From Lunularia cruciata (lineage: Eukaryota; Streptophyta; Marchantiopsida; Lunulariales; Lunulariaceae), in the NCBI GenBank assembly GCA_948567375.1, contig OX419762.1, positions 11,972,001 through 12,036,000 on the forward strand: a DNA stretch of 64,000 nt, given 5' to 3'. Made by a program: the position numbers and the translations under genes. Positions 10,669-23,914 of this stretch are shown in pieces; position 1 is the first letter of the stretch; every line of letters begins with the position of its first letter. The notes below the pieces were generated by a model, which saw only the letters and a program-made list of their open reading frames with translations, had not been told where the DNA came from and ran no database searches.

Positions 10669-13524
10669 CTCTCCTGTAGCGCACACACACACGAACGAGA
10701 GAGCAACCCTCGCAGACTATCGCCCCAGATGTTCTAGAATTTCAAACACCAAGATTGCCTTGGACAAGAAATCTAGTGGATGATCTGAACCTTAGATCGA
10801 AGCATCTCAGATGGGATAAATTGGACGGATCCGGTTCCACATCCTAACAAGTCTTGGCCACAGCCAAGTCCAGAGTGTTAAAGGCAACATCATGAATTTT
10901 CTTTTGTCCAAATTTGATCTGTGTAGTAACTTTATGGCACATTCTGAACGTAATCATCTCACTCAAGTCGGACTTCATTTAGAACTTCATGTATGTGGAC
11001 TGGAAATGGTTTTGTTAAGCTAAAATTGAAAGTAAGGTCGACAGATCTTCATATGCAAAATTTGCGCTAACGGATCAGTGAAAACACTACACTTGTGATA
11101 ACTGAGAGTTAAGCTATCCACATCAGTGACTCGTTACTGAGATTCAGAATATCACTCACCAGTTGGAGCATGACTTTCATTGAGAGTTCTGATATCCAAA
11201 TATCTCTGAATGCGGTTCTTTGAATGTGCTTTCTCATTCAATTATGAATTCTTATGAACGGAAACGACTAAGCTGGACAGGAGGCGTGCTGTTTGCGATA
11301 CCGGGACCACGGGAGATCATCTGCTGTGTGTACGAGATCTAATCTGGTTCCGGCACAAATCAACACTACGAGATTTCGGAAATGTCTATATGTTTACTCC
11401 TGTGCAAGAGGTTGAAGTCCGGACATTCCTCTATTTCGAACTGCAAATTGATGTTCTCAAAGGCGTAGTAGACATAGGGGCAAGTAATGCTCATACTCGA
11501 ACCTGTTAACAGGCTTCATAAAACGGTGATTTTGAGGCCACATCATCCTTCCTCCTCTGGTGCAGGTTCTCAACCGTTGTGAATGAGGTTGGTACCATGC
11601 TGCTCTCCGAGCTGGAGTACGCTGTGGTGGGATGGAATACTAGGGGTATTGCTGGGCACAGTATTCCCGGTTACCTGAGTAAGTTTGGAAAGCTAGAAAA
11701 CTCCGAAGTAGATTGGGTACGATGCCCAAGTAAGATGTTGGGAATGCAAGGTTCCGCAGTGTTGATCTTATTGCCATACCAACTGAAGAATGAATTCAAT
11801 TAGATTCTCTTTTACCAACTCAAATCTCAGAACATTAGTTACATGCGTATTTTAAAACATTTTGTGATGTGGAAAATTCAGGTTATTGAGTTGCAATATA
11901 TCTAACATTTATTAAATAATAAATTTAGAAGTTATTGTATTTTTAGAATGATTTTGTTTTCTTCTACTGGAAACTAAAATTTAGTTATGATCTCAACATT
12001 AGCATTACGTTGTACAAACAGACTGAAATTTCAATAATAGAATTTTAATATCAAACAATATTAACTTTGCCTGGTATTTTCATGTTATAATATATGTTGC
12101 TTTCCAAGCTCAATAATTCCTACGTTCCTAATGGAGCTTTATAAAATCATTTGGGACTAACATCAGTACATCGAATTAAAATTTGAGATATAATTTAAAC
12201 TCATTAAATTTTCAAACATCTAAAATCTCAATCCTCTACGGAACTTTCCCTAGTCTAGTACATATTTTCTTATAAAGTGTCATATTTATGTTGTGTAGCG
12301 GCTTGGGTTGTTTGACTCATAGATTATCAATTTGTGTCGATAACCCTATAATATAGTATAAGATAAGGTTATGGACAACAGGTTAAGGTATTATCTCATA
12401 CGCTTATCACTCAGCATATCTTAAATTAGTTCACAACAACAAAGATGACTCCAAAATACACCTTGTATGTTTAATTAAAATCCTAGAATTAGCAAGATCA
12501 AGTTTCCAAGCCGTTAGAGTTACCGAAAGCAAATGTAGATTCCAAACAAACGATTGAAAACCCTTCCTCTTGTATATAATTTTGAACTACCTATGACTTA
12601 CTTCCTTTCTTATCCACTCCAAATTACACCCAAATCACAATTAGAAAGTCCAAGTCTCAAGGGTGGAAGGAACTTATCAAAGTTTATTTTTATGAGATAA
12701 AGCGATCAACTATGAACAATGGGTTAAAAGGTCTTATCAAGGTCATTCTAATGAGACCAAGTCGTCAAATTTGAAAATTTGTTCTCTAATTAAGATCTCA
12801 AATATATTTATCCCTTGTTTTTAAAGCGTGGGAATCTAAGTATAAGTCTGGGATAACAAGACTTGATTTAAGTCTCAACACATAGAACTTTTCCATAATT
12901 ATATATTTACAAAGATTATGATCTTGTACCAAGATCAAGCAAAACACAACTATATTTTAATGGATATACCCAAAATTTAAGGCTTACCCTAAACTAGAGA
13001 ATCAAAACTAGGTTTTTCCTTTTCCTTGAATAGAATTATTATGCTTAATGAGATGTAAAACTTATGGTTACTAGTTGCTTGAAATTTTGTCGTTCTTGAT
13101 CCAATTTTCCTCCACGATGATGAAGGTCATGACATGCTATGGTGAATAGAAAGTATACTACCAAAAATATAGATTATTATGTTTGATTTTTAAGTTTAAA
13201 TATTTTAATTTGAGTTATAAGACATTAAATTCAATTTCCATATTGATGAATTTGTATTTTCAAGAGCTTTATGTTTACGTGTGAGTAGCATATGTGCATG
13301 CAAGTAAGATATGAGTTTTGTGAGAAATTTGGATGTTACCTAACTAAATAATAGCTTCAAAACCATGGATATAAAATGAAGATCATAACAACATTATTTA
13401 TTGGTGTGACATGATATAGAACTAGCTTTGCTTAGTCCATGAAAAACTTGCTAGGGTTTTGTGATTTACCGGTAGAAATTCTATATGTTAAGATTTTCTT
13501 TAAATTTTGGTGGGAGTTTCCAAT
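10669..13524. other. No recognisable gene
   Basis: Moderately AT-rich to about 11,800, then strongly AT-rich. The 11,579-11,803 plus frame (74 codons) starts with GTG and matches nothing I know. No further structure seen. Confidence 0.5.
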
Positions 13525-13660
13525 GCTATAGGGCTCATTCATATTTGTTTGAGTTCATAGGATTCGTTGTAAAAATATGAAATTTTGTTTGCTATAGGAA
13601 TCGTTCATATTTGTTTGAGTTCATAAGGTTTGTTGCATAAATTTAAAATTTTTTTTGCAA
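13525..13660. repeat. Tandem dimer, 66-bp unit
   Basis: Units at 13,525 and 13,591 both begin GCTATAGG and share TTCATATTTGTTTGAGTTCA, then a GTTGTAAA/GTTGCATA segment and a T-rich end. Confidence 0.75.
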
Positions 13661-14307
13661 TCAAGGATTGTCTGATAATGCTTGAGGTTTGACTATAGAA
13701 TTTGAGTTCAGTTTTACATTAGACACATGGGGTAAAATACAAGTTCTAAAATCTCACTAAGAAAAAAATTAACTTTAATAAAAACTATATTTAAACAAAG
13801 TGAAAGAAAAAACATGAGGACAATGTATTTCACACCCAAGATACCCTATTTCAAGATCAATTATCTCTTAATGATCTTTGAAACACACTCTATAATATAT
13901 TCCTTGTCAAACCATACTCAACAAGGGAATGTCATGAAATCAAAAACCTAATGGAACTTGATGCATCCAACTCACTCAAAAGATTCCTCCGTATCCAAGT
14001 CTTGTTGATAATAAATCATCTCAATGTTAACCTCCTTAAATACGAAGGGGCCTTTTAACTATCTTCTATCTTCTCCTGAAAGGGATCTTTAAATAAAAGA
14101 TCAAGATAGGAGAATAATAGAGAAAGGATGAGCAACTAGTCAAATAGAATGTAAGTTACATGCCAGAAATTAATTTTATATGTAGTTGTTTATATTCGAG
14201 ATAATTATTGTCTTGTTTCTCAAGTCTTATGATTCATAATTAAGATAGGTAGAAGCTAATATTTTTAAAGAAGCTAGCGGTTAATTTCCCAATAAAGTTA
14301 ACCTCTT

Positions 14308-14372
14308 ATCCAGGTAGCTCAATCGCTAGGAAGGAAGGTTCAACATCTTATGACCCAGGTTTATAAACAAAT
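14308..14372 (+). repeat. tRNA-like sequence, possible head of a tRNA-derived SINE
   Basis: TAGCTCAATCG at 14,315-14,325 fits the Pol III A-box consensus exactly. The segment GACCCAGGTTTATAAAC at 14,352-14,368 looks like a decayed T arm whose spacing from the A-box is that of a tRNA. The B-box itself is degenerate (GGTT followed by TATAAAC), so this is a relic rather than a working tRNA. Two copies elsewhere with a shared tail would be needed to call a SINE family. Confidence 0.35.
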
Positions 14373-16320
14373 TTTGCGGATCTTACCTAATTTTTGTGTA
14401 CTAAAGTAAATTCCTAGGCACCTTCTCAACAACTCAGTATGAAATAGCTACATTCCACTTCATTACTATGGTAATTTACCAATATAGTTACATCCCCTCT
14501 CTCTTCTCTATCATGAATGAATAGGATCCCCTCTTTTTATATCTTTTCTTCATAACTGACTACTTTCGATCAACTTTTAAACAAAACCCCCTTCTTGCAA
14601 AGTTTGTGATCTTCTATAAACCCTTATAAATATAAAAAATAATATAGATATAAATAAATAAATAATGTTTTAATAATACTAATAATACATATCTTTTGGT
14701 AGAAATATCTAAAATTCAATTGATATTATAATCTCTCAAAAATGTTATCTTTGATTCAACACACTTATATAGTGTTTGATCACCTCTTGCTTGTGCTCTT
14801 CCTAAAGAAGTAGCTCATGCAAACACAAACATAAAATTTGTTATTTGTAGATGATTATTTTGTCTAAATTAATGTTGATAAGCACTAGCAGATCCAACAT
14901 CCTCCAATTGAACTTTAGCATATTAATTAATATCTTCAAAGATTATGACAGGCTAGCTGGTGATGTTTGTAATCTCCCGTTATTGAAGTAGGGACTCATA
15001 ATAGGCATGAAAAATACCGTACTCATACATACTTGAACACAACCACATACAAGACATCACACAACACATAATCATATACATCCAAGAACAACGAAGAATT
15101 AATCAACTCTAGCAAAATATAGTCTCGCATATTTTTATCTAGCATCATCAATCACTTGAAAATGGAACACAATATTGTTTCATCAATATTAAAGCAATCA
15201 TGATTCATCAACTAGTTCATCGATATTTTGGATGCCTGTTTTGGATCTATATATTTTTATTTTAGGACAGGGGAGCCGGGTGGGTTAAACTTTATTAAGT
15301 CTAACTCATTCTCATAAGTTGGTTAAGTTCTCTAACATAAATTTTTATTGCCATGATTGGTTAATTAGTACAATGGAAATTAGGATCTATATGAATTCCT
15401 CCTAAATAAAATATTTTTTACATAATTTTTGTCTTGGGTCATTAAATATATCTAAATGAAATCTATCCATGGATAATTGTATTCACTGAACAAAAAATTT
15501 ATGATATGTTAAACATAAGATCATGGATATATTGATATCCATTCTAGTAAGCAGTCTAAATGCATGAAAAACCAACCTTGTATAATAAATTATCACAATT
15601 CTTTTCCTAGTCAGATCATGAGAATTATCCCCGTATATCTTTCTTTATCTGTTCCAAAAAATGTAGGGATGGTTGTTTAAAATTCAGATCCTACTCTTCA
15701 TTCTCTTAATCTTCTAGCTCTTTTTAGAAGGTATATTCACTTTTGGCTCAAATTAATGTAAATGGTCACAAATACATTCATATTTAGGTCCTACTTATTG
15801 TGTTGTTATAATTGAGTACTTTTTATTGCGTTAATATAACTTGGAAGGAAACTATTAGCTTCCACAAGGAATCTACTCGGATTGTATCTTAGCTTTCTAT
15901 TATGAGAGAATGGGACGGGGCGTGATCCATATCTCTATGATATAATACTTGAAGAGAAGAGTGTTATGACTGTCTCGAGAAGAACAAGTCCTATGTTATT
16001 ATAAACATGGAATGTAAATGCAACGGTCATGGCTGAATTCGACAGTTTGTCTCATGGAGGTGGGCACCTTGATAGGACCGCGAGAAGCACTTAGCCTCAT
16101 AGGTCCCGGCAAAAAGAGAATCAGTGTCTTTAGTTTATAAAGATATCTTGTTAAAACTTGAAGGTTCTAGTTTGAACCAGATTCTGAACAATTTATTCTC
16201 TAGTTTTATCCTTGGTACTTGTTATGTGTATATTGCTACACAACATATCAATGTAAACATCATATATTATAGAAGAACAACTCACACATAAGTCATAAAT
16301 TTTAATGTATCACAATAATC
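14373..16320. other. AT-rich stretch, no recognisable gene
   Basis: Long AT-rich sequence without sizeable reading frames or obvious repeats. I see nothing that supports a gene. Confidence 0.55.
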
Positions 16321-18420
16321 ATTTATGAAAGGAGAGTTTAGTGAAAGAGGTAAACTCAAAGGAGAGGAATTGAGTTTCAAGAATCAAGAAAATCAAGTTT
16401 TGAGAATCAAGAAATGGTAGAACAAGATAGTGAGAGTTCAAGTTCAAGAGAAGTGAGAGATTGAGCAATCATTTGTAGGAGACAAGAGAGAGTTCAAGAG
16501 TGAAACAAGAAGAGGGAAAATAGAAGGAAGCAAGTTTGGTGCTTTGAGCACAAGATGGACAGTAAATGGGGCACAAGGGAGAGGGAAAATTGGGAGATAG
16601 AGTGAAGCAGTTCAAAAAGTTGAGAGCCAATTTGCAAAATAAAGGGAACCAATTTGGGTGTTTTGAGCCCAAGGTGGGGATAAATGTTGGGAAAGGCAAA
16701 TTTAGGAACAGAAAAATTAAGGGAACAAGGGAAGCCAATTTGGAGCTTTTAGCCAAGGGTTTAGTGAAACCACCCAAAATCAACCTAAGGTTTAGTGAAA
16801 CCATCCAAAATTGGTAAGAACCCCAAATATGTAAAAACACAAAATGGAGGCATATGAAAGAGCACTTTGAAATTGAGCACATGGTAGAGATGATAGAGGG
16901 CTTATGGTTAATTTGGTTCCACACATTGGTGGATTATATGCCCTACATTAAATGGTGTTGGTTGGATAGATTCCAAAGTAAAGATGCTATGGAGAGGATT
17001 CAAGAAGAGGACTTAGATGCACTTGGACTCAAGATTTAGCTTAGGGATGAGTATCCAAAACCCTATGTAAACCCATTTTCTTGTTGATTCTATTATGTAT
17101 GCTAATTTTACTGAAATGAAATGAATGAAAACTTCTTGATTCTATCATGTTTGCACCCATCATATTGCACATAGATTTGCAAGGAGTAAATGGTTTGCAT
17201 GGTTATATTCTTAGGTTTTTAGGACATCAGGTTTGCATGGCATGATAGGAACCATAAAATCCAAGAGCATAATTTGTGTGGTCATATTTTTGGTGTTTGG
17301 TGCTAAACTTGGATAAGACTAACATGTTTTTTTTGTATTTAATGTAGGTTGCATTGTGTAAGGAGCTTGCTAGCATGTGGGACCATGATACTCATAGCGG
17401 AAGAGTAAGAGGGAGAGATTTAGTGCTTGACATGCTAAGGGAGGTATTTTTTTTGCCTTTAGGGAGCACACAAAGGAGGAAAATTTTTCCACAAAATTTG
17501 GTGAAGAGCACGTCCTTGGTGAGAGGGAGAGAAGGCTAGCCAAGCAGTAGAGTCATCTAGCTCATCAAGAGGAGTAGTTTTGACTAGAGGAACATGTGTT
17601 TTTTAAGAGAGAGAGAGAGTGTAGACTTGTAGAGCGAGAGATGCATCATTGTTTGGAGGGCAGTACTACTTGTAATAGATTAGTACAGTTATTAAGGAAA
17701 GAGATTGTGATGTGAGAGCATGAGTTGAGAGATTGGTTGAGTTAGATGTACTTATTAGAGATAGAGGCTCAGTGTTATAAGGTTTAGGAGATATGGTATA
17801 TGAGAGTGTTCACCATTACTATGGATATTAAAGAGGAAATAGAGTACCCTACATGAGGAGGATTCATATTGATACTTTGAGGGTAGCATACCGTGAGGCT
17901 CTTCAAAAGGCTAAAGAGTGGCTTGAGGCAAAGATGATAGAGAATCATTGTGGTTTTCCTCATATTGATGTAGGGACTCAAACCTTGAATATGGATGAGG
18001 ATGGTGTAGTAGGGGCTCACATAGAACCCAATTTACCACATACCTCTACTTGGTCCTTAGTTAGAGAGAGAGCTATACTAACTAGAGCTACCCACACTTT
18101 TGCTCCTTCTTCTTCTTCTTCAGTTGGAATGGAAAGTGATACATACCACACCTATTTTTGAGGGAGTGCATCATGCCATAGGGACTAGAGTTCCATCCAT
18201 GGAAAGAGCATCATCCTTGTTTGGTAGAGCCACCACTTTCAATCAAACTTGGATGAATCTCATGGCGGGGCCAATAGAGGAGCCTTATTTGCATGTTGGG
18301 AGGATATTGCATCTTAGATACCTTGCATGGGCAAGGATATGGTACAAGCTTCAAGTTTTAGTGGTACTTCCCATGAGTATTTGGATCTCCAAGAGGAAAT
18401 GAAAGCTTCTTTCAATGATG
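16321..18420 (+). other. Decayed plus-strand reading frames of unknown family, perhaps mobile-element derived
   Basis: Short plus-strand frames follow one another: 16,566-16,817 (basic, rich in K, G and N), 16,854-17,039 (with HTLVDYMPYIKWCWLDRFQ), 17,354-17,539, 17,853-18,161 and 18,100-18,402. Two overlap in different frames, which looks like one longer coding sequence broken by frameshifts. The DNA is purine-rich on the plus strand, with GA tracts near 17,608 and 17,630. I recognise no domain. The frames at 16,469-16,924 on the minus strand are shadows of the same purine-rich stretch. Confidence 0.3.
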
Positions 18421-19354
18421 AGGTATAGAGACTCACTCAATCAAGAGAGAGAGTATGAGCTTATCTAGAGTATTTATCCCATGCATAGTTTTCCACACTA
18501 ACTTGAGGATGAGAATTCTAGTACTAGATATGAGTTGTATAATAGACATAATAGTTCCTACTAGACCTCATTTCTTGGAATGTTGTGCATAGACTATGAT
18601 GAGGGGATGGTGTTCTTACCAAGCAACTAATACTTTATGGTATTTCCCACAATTGGGCATGAGATAATTTATGGAGTATTATATCACACACTTTCAAGTG
18701 ATCATATGGACACGTGGTCCATAGCATGAGGTGGAAGTTCTATTGCATTCTATATGGGAGCATTGTCTATTACCTATAATGTTTGATGCCATGCCTTTGT
18801 GAGAGTGATGTATACTTTGATGAGTACAAAGATTTCATGGTTAGACCTTATAGTAAATTTTCATCATTTGTTTTATCCATCTTAGATATATTATTTGTGG
18901 ATAGCAATGCTCTACCTTGTTGTAGGAACCATAGTCATGGAGCTATGCATTCTCCTAGTTTTGGACCAATGGTTATGCTTTGTACTTCATATACATCTTT
19001 ATTTAAGGGTCTTGTAGCTCCTCTAGATAGATTTAGATCCCCCACTCTTCAAAATATACATTTCCTAGAGGAGTGTACCATGGGTAGATTGAGGGATTAC
19101 AATTTTGCCCTTATGATGTTAAGTGCAAGCATTTTGCAAGCTTGAGATGCATGAGATGCTTGAGCAAGAGAGGAGGTGGCTCTAGTGCTATAGTTCTTTT
19201 TTAGGCCTATCTTCTATAAGTACTTACATGAAGTCTTGGAGCACATGTACCATATAGTTCCATAAACTATATACCTAGTGCTTAGAACTCACTCATATTG
19301 GGAGTTTAGGCCTAGTTTATGGTCTGGATATGTACATTTATGTATATTGTACAC
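18421..19354. other. No recognisable gene
   Basis: One 120-codon plus-strand frame (18,783-19,145) is present but has no recognisable motif. It may continue the decayed sequence to its left. Confidence 0.4.
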
Positions 19355-19389
19355 TTCATCTACTATACTTGCACCACTTATTGGGATGT

Positions 19390-19680
19390 TTGGGTTTTTT
19401 TATGGTTTTGATGGACTCCTTTGATGTTTTGTAATTTATTGGTCCATACTCATATGAGGTCTTAGAGCTCCATGGACTATAAAATTTATCTACTATAATT
19501 GCACCATAACTTTTTTTTGGTTTTGATAGACTCCTTTGATGGTTTGTATTGCACTATTGCTTGATCTAGTTTTGATGGACTCTTTTGATGTTTGTACTTT
19601 ATTAGTCCCAAAAAGATTATATTTCATGTCCATGAACTTTAAAATTTGGCTATTCTCATGATAGTTGCACTATTAGCAGT
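19390..19680. repeat. Irregular tandem repeat with a GGTTTTGATGGACTCCTTTG core
   Basis: The core occurs near 19,403, 19,522 and 19,570 with small changes, each time followed by GATG(T/G)TTTGTA. Between copies, TTATTGGTCC/TTATTAGTCC and AACTTTAAAATTT/GACTATAAAATTT also recur. Confidence 0.65.
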
Positions 19681-19878
19681 CCAATGGTTAAACATTGAGT
19701 TAAACACCAATCTCCTTAAGTTAAACACTAATTTAAACACCAGTCCATGCAAATAAAATTAATTATAATGCATTTACCTCTTTTCCTTTCTCTTAAACCC
19801 TTTCTTTTCTTTCTCTTTAAACCTTTTCCTCTTCCATGTTTCTTTTGAATTTTTACTCCATCCTGGCTACCAATCAAG

Positions 19879-19953
19879 TTGAGTGTTCAGTTTGAGAGAA
19901 ATGTGGATTCACAAAAACTGTGAATCCACATTTCTCTCAAACTGAACACTCAA
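19879..19953. repeat. Perfect 34-bp inverted repeat (foldback hairpin)
   Basis: The arm at 19,879-19,912 (starting TTGAGTGTTCAGTTTGAGAG) is the exact reverse complement of 19,920-19,953, with a 7-nt loop AAAAACT. Pairing stops abruptly at both ends. Perfect arms this long point to a recent fold-back duplication or to selection on a hairpin RNA. Confidence 0.9.
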
Positions 19954-20199
19954 ATTTTTCTTCCATTCCAATTAGCTGATCTATGCCAGCTACCTCTCCC
20001 AAAAACTCAAACTCTTGCTCAAATTTCCTTAAACTCTTCATGATCCTTCAACCACCAATGACATGGCAACTATAATGTTTTTGATCAGACCATTCAGCTA
20101 TTTCCTAAACTTCCCTTGCTCTTCTTCTAGACATCATGCATTCCCAAATTACTCACAAGTTGCTCTAGAATTCATGGATTCCCAACTTTCCTCACTCCT

Positions 20200-20560
20200 T
20201 GCTTCTACCAAATTACTCACCTTCTCTTCCCAAAATACTCACCTTGTGCACCACCTTTGCAAATGCCCATGCACACCACACAACAATGCTAGGTTTACCT
20301 TCACAAATGCCCATGCATACCATGCAACCACACTGCCCGTGCATATTGCACAACCATATTAGGTTTACCATGTCAATTTAACACAACTAAAGAATTGAAT
20401 GCATTCCACAATTTAACAAGCTTAAATGTAATATTTCATTCCAAGTACATCAAACCCACTCAAAGTACATAAATAGATTATGTGAATCAAATTCATTCAA
20501 AGTACATAAAAAAATTTGGTTGAAATAGATTAGGTTGAATCAAAACATACTCAAAGTACA
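20200..20560. repeat. Short irregular repeats
   Basis: CAAATGCCCATGCA recurs near 20,260 and 20,305, and TTAGGTTTACC/CTAGGTTTACC near 20,290 and 20,359. CTCAAAGTACA-type words recur at about 20,458-20,560. No gene is visible. Confidence 0.45.
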
Positions 20561-20662
20561 AAAAAATATTTAGAGGTCTAGAGGATCTAGAGGTCATAAT
20601 TTGAATACAATGGGAGAATGCAACTTGTTTGAGAACCATCAATATTTGTTGGTGGATTCATG

Positions 20663-21239
20663 TTACATTCCTATTTCATATTTAATTCCCTCCTTCAAAC
20701 AAGCTTGAACTCCTAATAAGGATAATTTTAATAAGTGTTTGGCCCATGGTAGGGTAGCAAATGAGCATTTGGTTGGAAATTTGAAATTTAGATTGGATTC
20801 ACTCAAAGAAATAAGAGTATAACTAAATGATTTGAGATAAAATGTAGATCTATTAAGATGGGTGATTGTGTGTGCTTTCTTCATATCTCTTTGATGAATA
20901 GGTCAGATAATTGGGTAAAGGAGGATTTTGATTATTCAGATTTACATATAGGAAACAAAGAGCAAAGTTGTGTACCAAGTAGCCTTTGAGTATCATGGAG
21001 AGAACCAAAAAGAAATGAGAAATTATGTAATGCAAATTTTTTGGCCTATTTGAGGTCCAGCACAATGAATATAAAATAAACGTCCATATAGGTGTTTTTT
21101 TATACATGCCATGTTGTGGCAAGAACATGACATTCTTGCATTGCTAATTCATAAAGTTAAAAGTTGGATCAATACTTATTTGCACCATACATTAAGAAAT
21201 ATTACCATTTCAACATTATCAACAACATTGAATAAATAC
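20663..21239 (-). other. Possible downstream remains of the PIF/Harbinger element, not recognised
   Basis: Minus-strand frames at 20,853-21,128 (91 codons) and 20,663-20,884 lie directly downstream of the transposase relic and could be its decayed C-terminal half. I cannot find the later catalytic residues or a terminal inverted repeat in them. Confidence 0.25.
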
Positions 21240-21931
21240 TAATTCTTACACCCAGCAAAATGAATAATTTGTCTATTGTTGTTGCATAAAACTTGACCAT
21301 TGATAGAGTAAAATCCTTACTGATACAAATATATCTCCCTATCCAGTTTGTGTCATTGCAACAATCTGAATAAAGTCCCATCCACTAAAACCCACACAAC
21401 CAGGGAATCCTTGTTGCACAAAAACTGCAAAAATTCTTGACCTCTCCTCCATATCTGGCCATTTGACCTCCTTGCCTAATATAAAATTAATTGCAGTCAT
21501 TACTCATCTTGTAAACACCATTATAGAACCTACACTGATCTCTATAAATTTAACCCTATTGCCACACTTGCTCCATTGCCATGGTGGCCTAACCTATCAA
21601 GAGCAAGTGCAACCTGCATCCACACATGAGTTTGTGTTCTTTGAGAGGTATTTCTAAATACTTTATGGTTTTGTACAACATTTACTAAAGCTTGGAATGA
21701 TAATAAATCCATTCTAGTAAGTTTTATAAATGCTTGAGCATCCAATCCTCAAAAAAATTTCAATACAAACTTGTTGCTTTGTATACATTGTACTCTATCT
21801 TGTAGATAACAGGATTCCAATGTATAATTCCACCTTCTTGTGAGTACCCAATAGAATCCTTCTTCATCATCCAAGCTCCATTCATTCCATTCAAGCAACT
21901 CGAGATGGTTACTCTCTATTTTGGGCCTCAA
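21240..21931 (-). pseudogene. PIF/Harbinger (DDE_Tnp_4 type) transposase relic
   Basis: Reading the minus strand across several frames gives the landmarks of PIF/Harbinger transposases in order. LALDRLGHHGNGASVA (about 21,550-21,615) is the helix-turn-helix segment. KWPDMEERSRIF follows, then GFPGCVGF (about 21,387-21,410). VDGTLF comes immediately after in a shifted frame and carries the first catalytic aspartate. FYSINGQVLCNNNRQIIHF (about 21,255-21,320) matches the conserved Y-S-I-N-x-Q segment. At least one frameshift and several stops prevent function. The N-terminal part (21,749-21,931) includes EWSLDDEEGFYW. The second aspartate and glutamate region was not found. This family moves DNA with 3-bp target duplications and usually carries a second gene for a Myb/trihelix-like protein, for which there are candidates upstream at 23.4-26.4 kb. 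Confidence 0.75.
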
Positions 21932-23372
21932 AATACCATTTTACAAGTTCTAAAGAATAATAATGTGAGCGCTTGTGCAAGGCATCCCAACGGCTTGGAT
22001 CCAACTATAATGCTTTCAATTAAACTATAAAAATCATAGGTATTGAGAGAACTATAGGTATTTTACAGGAGGAACCAAGAGTAAGGGGCTCAGATTCTAC
22101 AGTCAAAATCACACTCATAGGGTGTATCAAGAAAAAAAGGAAGTGTGTAGGGGAGCTCGGATTCCACCATCAAAATTGCACTTACACTCACATGGTGTAT
22201 TGAGAAGAGGAGCAAAGAGCAAGGAGAGATCAAACACACACAAAAAGGAACACGGGATGGGAGATGTATTGAACAAAAGCAAGTGTGGTGGTGATGTTAG
22301 ACTCTCAAGTTGGATTAGCTTTAGCTCTCTTAACAAATGTTTTTAGCAGGAATTAAAATTTAAAATCATGGGCATTGAGATCAATTCAAAATCAGGTAGT
22401 GAAGTGAAATTAATATATAAGGATATAGGTTGGAAACGTGCACTCCATGTATAAATCTATGGGTCCTTGATTTAAAATCCCCGTATAACTTTTAAAGGCC
22501 TCACTATGGGTCCTCATAAAGGACTTTTTGATCCCGGGTTTTACTATCCATAAAAGTTATTTTGGTTACACATAAACACTTGTATAGAATCTTATAAGTA
22601 CACCTAAATGCTATAATTAAAACCCCTTAATCTACCCATAAAGTAGTTTATGGATTCTTATAGATACTCCAAAAGCCTAAATTTGAAACCCACTATCATA
22701 CCATACAAAATTTCAATACCACCTTAACTTGTTTTATGGGAAGTGAAAAAAATATTTTTGAAACCCCACTTTTGCAGCAATTTTTGAGAAGTTTGGAGAG
22801 TATTCAACAAAGAAATGTTATATGGACTGAAGTTTGTAATTTTTTATTATTTGCCTCTGGGCACAACCCATAACATTTTACAAGAGGATATGTAACTAGG
22901 GGGTTTCAAAATTAGTTTTATGAAGCTATGTATATTTTCATATAGATTGTTATGAAGCATTGACTTAATCGGTACATGGTCACTACGGGAGGTAGAAAGA
23001 GTCTCACTATGTAGTTCCGGCCAAGTTCCTTATTATTAGTGCACTCCATATGAGGTGGTTTGTGGAAAATAAGGGATATGAAGTTTTCTTTTGTCACTCC
23101 GTAGTGCATTAATAACATATTAGGGTTAATAAAGTACCTCATTTAGGTTAGGTGAATGTGGTGGCCACCAAAGAGTGTAATTCTGTGATGTACAAGAACA
23201 CCCATGATTGAGAAAATTGACCATTGAGTTGGGAGATTTATGCATTGTCATGGGGATCATATGGTCTCAAGAATGCACCGGGCACCTAGCTGCTTGCACT
23301 TAGACTTTACAATTTGAGGTGGTACAAGTGCAAGCAATAACTCTAATGGATGGGATTGTGAACTGCCAATGA
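21932..23372. other. No recognisable gene
   Basis: Overlapping opposite frames at 22,122-22,346 have no recognised motif. Around 22,430-22,700 there is recurring wording of the type CATAAA-ACTTTTA and TATAGATAC, but no clear unit. Nothing else seen. Confidence 0.45.
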
Positions 23373-23857
23373 CTACCAAACTTGTATAAAGAACCTATTG
23401 TTTATTTCCTTTATTTCCTCCCAATAGTAGCAATTGATGCCATGTGCTCTAGTTTCATCATCAAAGCTATCATTTGTAATGCAATCCAACTTTACCAAAC
23501 CTCCAAATTCTTCTTGCTTACACTTATGCCTCCACTTTGCCCAGATTTTTGTCACAAGTCACAACATTCAACACTACAAACATACCAAATTTACATAAGG
23601 TATGCCTTTTGAGATCTTTAACTTGGTTTGTGATTGACCTTGCAACACTTTGTCTAAGTAACTTATCACGTACGTGTGATCCGTTTGGAGTTCTCCATAA
23701 ATTTCTTGAGCAAGGCTTCTATACACTTCATTGCAACATAAAGGAGAAGAGCAATATTGAATGGCCAAGAATGGAACAAAAGAAGGTTTTGGTTATCAAT
23801 AAGGCCTGCACTCCAATCTTTCTTAAACATTGATTCTACCTTATTTATAACACCCAT
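23373..23857 (-). pseudogene. Decayed minus-strand frame, possible Myb/trihelix-like ORF1 of the PIF/Harbinger element
   Basis: Overlapping minus-strand frames here read as one broken coding sequence. NEVYRSLAQEIYGEL followed after a short gap by YLDKVLQGQSQTKLKI has the spacing of a trihelix/Myb-like DNA-binding fold (V-Y-x-x-L-A, later a basic Q/K-rich helix). That fold is typical of the accessory protein of PIF/Harbinger elements, and the transposase relic lies 1.5 kb downstream on the same strand. The likeness is weak; the stretch could be another gene fragment. Confidence 0.3.
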
Positions 23858-23874
23858 TTGTGCATGTGTGTGGT

Positions 23875-23914
23875 ATTATGATATTTAGCTTAGTATTACG
23901 ATATTTAGCTTAGT
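23875..23914. repeat. 20-bp perfect-period tandem dimer
   Basis: ATTATGATATTTAGCTTAGT is followed directly by ATTACGATATTTAGCTTAGT, one base different, and by the first bases of a third unit. Confidence 0.9.

Noticed and set aside
11579-11803. 74-codon plus-strand frame
   Set aside because: It starts with GTG, has no recognised motif and no splice context that would make it an exon.
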